From contig NZ_LILB01000007.1 in NCBI RefSeq assembly GCF_001274945.1, positions 202,570 through 266,569 on the forward strand: a DNA stretch of 64,000 bases, read 5' to 3'. The DNA is from Viridibacillus arvi. GTDB lineage: Bacteria > Bacillota > Bacilli > Bacillales_A > Planococcaceae. The translations under genes were made by a program, and so were the position numbers. How positions within the stretch are numbered: the first letter of the stretch is position 1; each line of letters begins with the position of its first letter. Below the pieces are notes generated by a model. The model saw only the letters and a list, made by a program, of their open reading frames with translations. It had not been told where the DNA came from and ran no database searches. This document shows positions 58,434 to 64,000 of this stretch, piece after piece.

Positions 58434-58745
58434 ATGCATGTTAAAAAAGGCGACAAGGTAAAGGTTATTTCAGGTAAAGAAAAAGGCAAAACAGGTGTAA
58501 TTCTTGCTGCTTTTCCTAAAAATGATCGTGTACTAGTTGAAGGTGTAAACATCGTCAAAAAACACGTGAAACCTAACCAAGTTAACCCACAAGGTGGAAT
58601 TGTCAGCCAAGAGGCAGCAATTCACGTTTCGAACGTAATGCTAATCGATCCAAAATCTGGCGAGCCGACTCGCGTAGGTTATAAAATCGAAGATGGCAAA
58701 AAAGTTCGTGTAGCAAAAAAATCAGGTGCAGTAATCGATAAATAA
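58434..58745 (+). CDS. rplX: ribosomal protein L24
   Basis: A 103-residue KOW-domain assembly initiator ([35 protein letters not shown]). AAGGAGGTG precedes the ATG. Confidence 0.98.
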   Translation: MHVKKGDKVKVISGKEKGKTGVILAAFPKNDRVLVEGVNIVKKHVKPNQVNPQGGIVSQEAAIHVSNVMLIDPKSGEPTRVGYKIEDGKKVRVAKKSGAVIDK

Positions 58746-58771
58746 GTAATAGAGAAGGGAGGTACAAACAC

Positions 58772-59311
58772 ATGAGCCGCCTAAAAGAAAAATTTGTAAA
58801 CGAAGTTTCACCTGCTCTTATGAGCAAGTTTGAATATACATCAGTTATGCAAGTTCCTAAAGTTGACAAGATCGTTATTAACATGGGTGTTGGTGACGCA
58901 GTTCAAAACTCTAAAGTACTTGACTCAGCTGTTGAAGAATTAGCATTAATCGCAGGTCAAAAACCTGTTGTAACTAAAGCTAAAAAATCTATCGCAGGTT
59001 TCCGTCTTCGTGAAGGAATGCCAATCGGTGCGAAAGTTACATTACGCGGTGAGCGTATGTATGACTTCTTGGATAAACTAATCGCTGTTTCTCTTCCACG
59101 TGTACGTGACTTCCGTGGTGTTTCTAAAAAAGCATTTGACGGTCGCGGTAACTATACTCTTGGTATTAAAGAGCAATTAATCTTCCCAGAAATCGACTAC
59201 GATAAAGTTTCTAAAGTACGCGGTATGGATATCGTTATCGTAACTACTGCGAACTCTGATGAAGAAGCTCGCGAGTTACTAACTCAATTCGGTATGCCGT
59301 TCCAAAAGTAA
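58772..59311 (+). CDS. rplE: ribosomal protein L5
   Basis: A 179-residue 5S rRNA-binding protein ([36 protein letters not shown]). GGGAGG upstream; normal length. Confidence 0.98.
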   Translation: MSRLKEKFVNEVSPALMSKFEYTSVMQVPKVDKIVINMGVGDAVQNSKVLDSAVEELALIAGQKPVVTKAKKSIAGFRLREGMPIGAKVTLRGERMYDFLDKLIAVSLPRVRDFRGVSKKAFDGRGNYTLGIKEQLIFPEIDYDKVSKVRGMDIVIVTTANSDEEARELLTQFGMPFQK

Positions 59312-59314
59312 TAA

Positions 59315-59518
<204 letters not shown>

Positions 59519-59547
59519 TCCCCTAATTTGGGAAGGAGGTAAATGTA

Positions 59548-59946
59548 ATGACAATGACAGATCCGATTGCAGATATGCTTACACGCATTCGTAATGCTAA
59601 CATGGTCCGTCACGAGAAATTAGAGCTTCCGGCTTCTAATATCAAAAAAGAGATCGCTGAAATTCTTAAGCGTGAAGGTTTTGTACGTGACGTTGAGTAT
59701 GTAGAAGATGACAAACAAGGTATCATCCGTATCTTCTTAAAATATGGCCAAGAAAACGAACGTGTTATTACAGGATTAAAACGTATTTCTAAACCAGGTT
59801 TACGCGTTTATGCGAAAACTAACGAAGTACCTAAAGTGTTGAACGGACTAGGAATCGCTTTAGTTTCAACTTCAAACGGTTTATTAACTGACAAAGAAGC
59901 TCGCGCTAAACAAGTTGGCGGAGAAATCTTAGCTTACGTTTGGTAA
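59548..59946 (+). CDS. rpsH: ribosomal protein S8
   Basis: A 132-residue central-domain 16S binder ([40 protein letters not shown]). ATG 59548 fits the B. subtilis N-terminus; ATG 59554 is an alternative. GGAAGGAGGT is upstream. Confidence 0.97.
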   Translation: MTMTDPIADMLTRIRNANMVRHEKLELPASNIKKEIAEILKREGFVRDVEYVEDDKQGIIRIFLKYGQENERVITGLKRISKPGLRVYAKTNEVPKVLNGLGIALVSTSNGLLTDKEARAKQVGGEILAYVW

Positions 59947-59977
59947 TTAGCAACAAAAGAATGGAGGTGCAACATAA

Positions 59978-60517
59978 ATGTCTCGCGTAGGTAAAAAACC
60001 AATCGAGGTGCCTGCTACTGTAACTGTAACTGTCGCTGCTGACAACACAGTAACTGTTAAAGGACCAAAAGGTGAACTTGTTCGCTCTTTTAACAAAGAT
60101 ATGAAAATTGAACAAGAAGGTAACGTGATTACAGTATCTCGTCCTTCTGAGTCAAAAGACCACCGTACTAACCATGGTACAACTCGTGCTCTTTTAGCAA
60201 ACATGATTACTGGTGTTTCTGAAGGATTTGAACGTGCACTTGAATTAGTTGGTGTAGGTTACCGTGCTCAATTACAAGGAACTAAACTTGTATTGAACGT
60301 AGGTTACTCACATCCAGTTGAGTTCACACCTGAAGAAGGAGTAACTGTAGAAGTTCCTTCAAACACTAAAGTTATCGTTAAAGGGATTAGCAAAGAACGT
60401 GTTGGAGCACTTGCTTCTAACATCCGTCAAGTGCGTCCACCAGAGCCTTATAAAGGTAAAGGGATTCGTTATGAAGGCGAATTCGTTCGTCGTAAAGAAG
60501 GTAAAACAGGTAAATAA
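59978..60517 (+). CDS. rplF: ribosomal protein L6
   Basis: A 179-residue two-domain protein near the sarcin-ricin loop ([58 protein letters not shown]). TGGAGGTG precedes the ATG. Confidence 0.98.
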   Translation: MSRVGKKPIEVPATVTVTVAADNTVTVKGPKGELVRSFNKDMKIEQEGNVITVSRPSESKDHRTNHGTTRALLANMITGVSEGFERALELVGVGYRAQLQGTKLVLNVGYSHPVEFTPEEGVTVEVPSNTKVIVKGISKERVGALASNIRQVRPPEPYKGKGIRYEGEFVRRKEGKTGK

Positions 60518-60550
60518 TGCTGCTTAAAGCATTAGAAAGGAGTGACCTCT

Positions 60551-60910
60551 GTGATTACGAAACAAGATAAGAATCAAGTTCGTAAAAAACGTCATGCGCG
60601 CGTGCGTTCTAAAATTACTGGTACTGCTGAATGTCCACGTTTAAACGTATTCCGTTCAAACAAACACATTTACGCACAAATTATCGATGATTCTAAAGGA
60701 CTAACACTAGTAAGTGCTTCAACTATGGATAAAGAGTTTGAAGGAACTGCTGGTAACTTAGAAGCTGCTACAAAAATCGGTGAAACTATCGCTAAAGGCG
60801 CTGCGGAAAAAAACATCAAAGCTGTTGTATTTGACCGTGGTGGTTACTTATATCATGGACGTGTTAAAGCTTTAGCTGAAGCTGCACGTGCAAATGGTTT
60901 AGAATTTTAA
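60551..60910 (+). CDS. rplR: ribosomal protein L18
   Basis: A 119-residue 5S rRNA-binding protein ([40 protein letters not shown]). GTG at 60551 follows AAAGGAGTGACC; the earlier GTG at 60542 is inside that site. Confidence 0.97.
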   Translation: MITKQDKNQVRKKRHARVRSKITGTAECPRLNVFRSNKHIYAQIIDDSKGLTLVSASTMDKEFEGTAGNLEAATKIGETIAKGAAEKNIKAVVFDRGGYLYHGRVKALAEAARANGLEF

Positions 60911-60931
60911 TAAGAAGGAGGTACACATTTC

Positions 60932-61432
60932 ATGAGTCGCATTGACGCAAACAAACTAGAACTTGAAGAACGCGTTGTTACGATCAACCGCGTTGCTAAA
61001 GTTGTTAAAGGTGGACGTCGTTTCCGCTTCACTGCACTAGTAGTGGTTGGAGACCGTAATGGCCATGTTGGTTTCGGTACAGGTAAAGCTCAGGAAGTAC
61101 CTGATGCAATTCGCAAAGCAGTAGAAGATGCGAAGAAAAACTTGATCGAAGTTCCACGTGTTGGTGGTACAACACCACACTTAATCATGGGTCGCTTCGG
61201 TGCAGGTAACATCATGATTAAACCTGCTGCTCCTGGTACTGGAGTTATCGCTGGTGGTCCAGTTCGTGCTGTATTAGAGCTTGCTGGTATCACTGATATT
61301 CTTTCAAAATCACTTGGTTCAAATACGCCAATTAACATGGTTCGCGCTACTGTTAGAGGTTTGTCTGAACTTAAACATGCTGAAGAAGTTGCAAAACTTC
61401 GCGGTAAATCAGTAGAAGAACTATTAGGTTAA
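60932..61432 (+). CDS. rpsE: ribosomal protein S5
   Basis: A 166-residue protein of the mRNA channel and fidelity centre. [20 protein letters not shown] includes the loop where spectinomycin-resistance changes occur; it appears wild-type. [20 protein letters not shown] near the end. Confidence 0.98.
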   Translation: MSRIDANKLELEERVVTINRVAKVVKGGRRFRFTALVVVGDRNGHVGFGTGKAQEVPDAIRKAVEDAKKNLIEVPRVGGTTPHLIMGRFGAGNIMIKPAAPGTGVIAGGPVRAVLELAGITDILSKSLGSNTPINMVRATVRGLSELKHAEEVAKLRGKSVEELLG

Positions 61433-61445
61433 GGGGGGAAATAAT

Positions 61446-61628
61446 ATGTCAACTAAACTACAAATTACCCTTACTAAAAGTTTAATCGGTACTAAACCTG
61501 CTCAACGTAAAACAATCGAAGCGCTTGGCTTACGTAAAGTAAATCATACTGTTGAACATCCAGACAATGTGGCTGTTCGCGGTGCGATCACTAAAGTAGC
61601 ACACTTAGTTACTGTTACAGAGATTTAA
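61446..61628 (+). CDS. rpmD: ribosomal protein L30
   Basis: A 60-residue protein ([40 protein letters not shown]). AAGGGGGG lies 6-7 nt upstream. Confidence 0.97.
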   Translation: MSTKLQITLTKSLIGTKPAQRKTIEALGLRKVNHTVEHPDNVAVRGAITKVAHLVTVTEI

Positions 61629-61662
61629 TTCGAAAAATCAATAACAAGGAGGTGCCACCCAT

Positions 61663-62103
61663 ATGAAACTTCATGAGTTAGAACCAGCTTTAGGTTCACG
61701 TAAAGAACGTAACCGCGTAGGTCGTGGTATCGGTTCTGGTAACGGTAAAACTTCTGGTAAGGGACATAAAGGTCAAAATTCTCGTTCTGGCGGCGGCGTT
61801 CGTCCAGGATTTGAAGGCGGTCAAAACCCATTGTTCCGTCGTTTACCTAAACGTGGATTTACGAACATTAATCGTAAAGAATACGCTATCGTAAACCTTG
61901 ACGCTTTAAATCGTTTTGAAGACGGCACAGAAGTAACACCAGCTTTATTAATTGAAACTGGTGTTGTGAGCAACGAGAAAGCTGGAATCAAAGTTCTAGG
62001 TAATGGAACTGTTGAGAAAAAGCTTACTGTTAAAGCTCATAAATTCTCAGCTTCTGCTAAAGAAGCAATTGAGAATGCCGGCGGACAAATCGAGGTGATT
62101 TAA
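61663..62103 (+). CDS. rplO: ribosomal protein L15
   Basis: A 146-residue protein with the Gly/Arg/Lys-rich N-terminal extension ([20 protein letters not shown]) that threads the 50S subunit. Its stop overlaps the secY start at TAATG by one base. Confidence 0.98.
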   Translation: MKLHELEPALGSRKERNRVGRGIGSGNGKTSGKGHKGQNSRSGGGVRPGFEGGQNPLFRRLPKRGFTNINRKEYAIVNLDALNRFEDGTEVTPALLIETGVVSNEKAGIKVLGNGTVEKKLTVKAHKFSASAKEAIENAGGQIEVI

Positions 62104-63389
62104 TGTTTCAAACAATCTCTAACTTTATGCGCGTGAGAGATATTAGAAATAAAATCATTTTCACTCTTTTGATGTTGGTCGTATTCCGTCTTGGAACGTT
62201 TATACCGGTACCAAACGTCGACGCCAATGTATTAAAAGCCACTGATCAATATAGTTTAGTTGGTTTCTTAAATACATTTGGTGGAGGAGCTTTGAAAAAC
62301 TTCTCGATTTTTGCTATGGGTATTATGCCTTACATTACGGCTTCAATCATAGTTCAGCTATTGCAAATGGATGTTGTCCAAAAGTTCACCGAGTGGTCAA
62401 AACAAGGTGAAGTTGGTCGACGTAAGATCGCTCAATTTACACGTTACTTCGCAATTATCCTTGCATTTATTCAATCAATCGCAATGTCTTACGGTTTCAA
62501 CCGTATGTACGGCGGTTCATTGATTAAAGATGAGGGTGTTATGACGTACTTAACAATTGCGATTGTGTTAACTGCTGGTACTGCATTTTTACTTTGGTTA
62601 GGTGAGCAAATTACTGAAAAAGGTGTTGGAAATGGTATTTCCATTATCATCTTCGCAGGTATCGTAGCTGCATTGCCAAACACTGTGAATCAAATTTATG
62701 CTTCACAATTCGAAAATGCGGGAGAGCAATTGTTCATCCGTATTATCGTAATGGCTCTTATTGTATTGGCCGCTCTTGTAATAGTTGTAGGTGTTATTTA
62801 CGTTCAACAAGCGTTGCGTAAAATCCCTATTCAATATGCAAAACGTGCTGGTGCTCAAAGAGGTGCGCAACAATCTCATTTACCATTGAAAGTAAATGCT
62901 GCTGGGGTTATCCCAGTTATCTTTGCTGTTGCGTTTATCGTAACTCCTAGAACAATTGCGACTTTCTTTGGAGATAATAAAGCAACTCAGTTCATTGAAA
63001 GAACGTTTGATTATTCTCAACCAGTTGGGATGATCATTTATGTAGCGTTAATTGTAGCGTTTGCATATTTCTATGCGTTCGTTCAAGTGAATCCTGAAAA
63101 AGTTGCGGATAATTTGAAAAAGCAAGGTGCCTATATCCCGGGTATTCGCCCAGGTAAAAGCACTCAAGATTATCTAACAACTGTTTTATATCGCTTAACG
63201 TTTGTAGGTGCGATCTTCTTGTCGCTTGTTGCGATTCTTCCAATCATTTTTATTAATGTTGCGAAGCTTCCAGCATCTGCCCAAATTGGCGGTACTAGTC
63301 TACTAATCGTTGTCGGTGTTGCACTGGAAACGATGAAACAATTAGAATCCCAACTTGTGAAACGCCACTACAAAGGTTTCATGAAATAA
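62103..63389 (+). CDS. secY: preprotein translocase SecY
   Basis: A 428-residue channel subunit with ten membrane helices, including FGGGALKNFSIFAMGIMPYI, the GEQITEKGVGNGISIIIFAG block, and cytoplasmic loop C5 (VNPEKVADNLKKQGAYIPGI RPG region) that contacts SecA. It is translationally coupled to rplO. Confidence 0.98.
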   Translation: MFQTISNFMRVRDIRNKIIFTLLMLVVFRLGTFIPVPNVDANVLKATDQYSLVGFLNTFGGGALKNFSIFAMGIMPYITASIIVQLLQMDVVQKFTEWSKQGEVGRRKIAQFTRYFAIILAFIQSIAMSYGFNRMYGGSLIKDEGVMTYLTIAIVLTAGTAFLLWLGEQITEKGVGNGISIIIFAGIVAALPNTVNQIYASQFENAGEQLFIRIIVMALIVLAALVIVVGVIYVQQALRKIPIQYAKRAGAQRGAQQSHLPLKVNAAGVIPVIFAVAFIVTPRTIATFFGDNKATQFIERTFDYSQPVGMIIYVALIVAFAYFYAFVQVNPEKVADNLKKQGAYIPGIRPGKSTQDYLTTVLYRLTFVGAIFLSLVAILPIIFINVAKLPASAQIGGTSLLIVVGVALETMKQLESQLVKRHYKGFMK

Positions 63390-63440
63390 TGTTGGTTTTT
63401 AGGGACGATTTTCGTTCCTTAAACCTTCACAATAACTTGA

Positions 63441-64000
<560 letters not shown>

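Overview
The window is a stretch of low-GC Firmicutes chromosome. Gene content and order (ctsR-mcsA-mcsB-clpC-radA ... yacL-ispD-ispF-gltX-cysE-cysS-mrnC-rlmB-rae1-sigH-rpmG-secE-nusG-rplK-rplA-rplJ-rplL-rpoB-rpoC-str operon-S10/spc operon-secY-adk) are those of Bacillales. Protein sequences are close to, but distinct from, Bacillus subtilis. AT-rich codon use, many TTG starts with strong Shine-Dalgarno sequences, HemAT, a GntR/YtrA-type ABC operon and a BceRSAB-type module would fit a Lysinibacillus/Solibacillus-like member of the Caryophanaceae (Planococcaceae); that genus-level guess is inference. No rRNA, tRNA, IS element, prophage or CRISPR array was seen.

Region 1 (1-13.7 kb) is accessory: an AAC(3)-family acetyltransferase, a DUF4003-like protein, an aldehyde dehydrogenase, a hotdog acyl-CoA thioesterase, a histidine phosphatase and an unknown coiled-coil protein. 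A five-gene ABC/GntR operon follows behind a perfect palindromic operator. HemAT, CorA and three small membrane proteins complete the region. Convergent pairs share bidirectional terminators.

Region 2 (13.8-29.7 kb) is the CtsR stress operon, with three phased CtsR heptads, followed by radA. disA, normally next, is absent. A divergent acetate-transporter-like gene with an upstream 26-nt palindrome sits in its place. After that come yacL, the isoprenoid genes ispD/ispF, gltX, a cysteine T-box controlling cysE-cysS, the RNA-processing genes mrnC, rlmB and rae1, and sigH.

Region 3 (29.7-46.5 kb) is the core information-processing cluster: rpmG-secE-nusG, the L11/L1 and L10/L12 units with autoregulatory leaders, an RsmC-like methyltransferase, rpoB-rpoC, an L7Ae-like protein, and rpsL-rpsG-fusA-tuf.

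Region 4 (46.6-52.6 kb) is an accessory block between the str and S10 operons. It holds a BceRSAB-type peptide-sensing and resistance module and a YuiF-type Na+/H+ antiporter-family transporter with a perfect-consensus sigma-A promoter.

Region 5 (52.7-64 kb) is the S10-spc ribosomal protein operon behind a structured leader, ending with secY and a 3'-truncated adk.

I did not find a clearly undescribed multi-gene system. The best leads are cis-regulatory: the palindromes at 6049 and 20807, the folded rpoB leader, paired L1-type sites, and nested inverted repeats at 3572. Two structural leads are the disA replacement and the accessory insertion between tuf and rpsJ.
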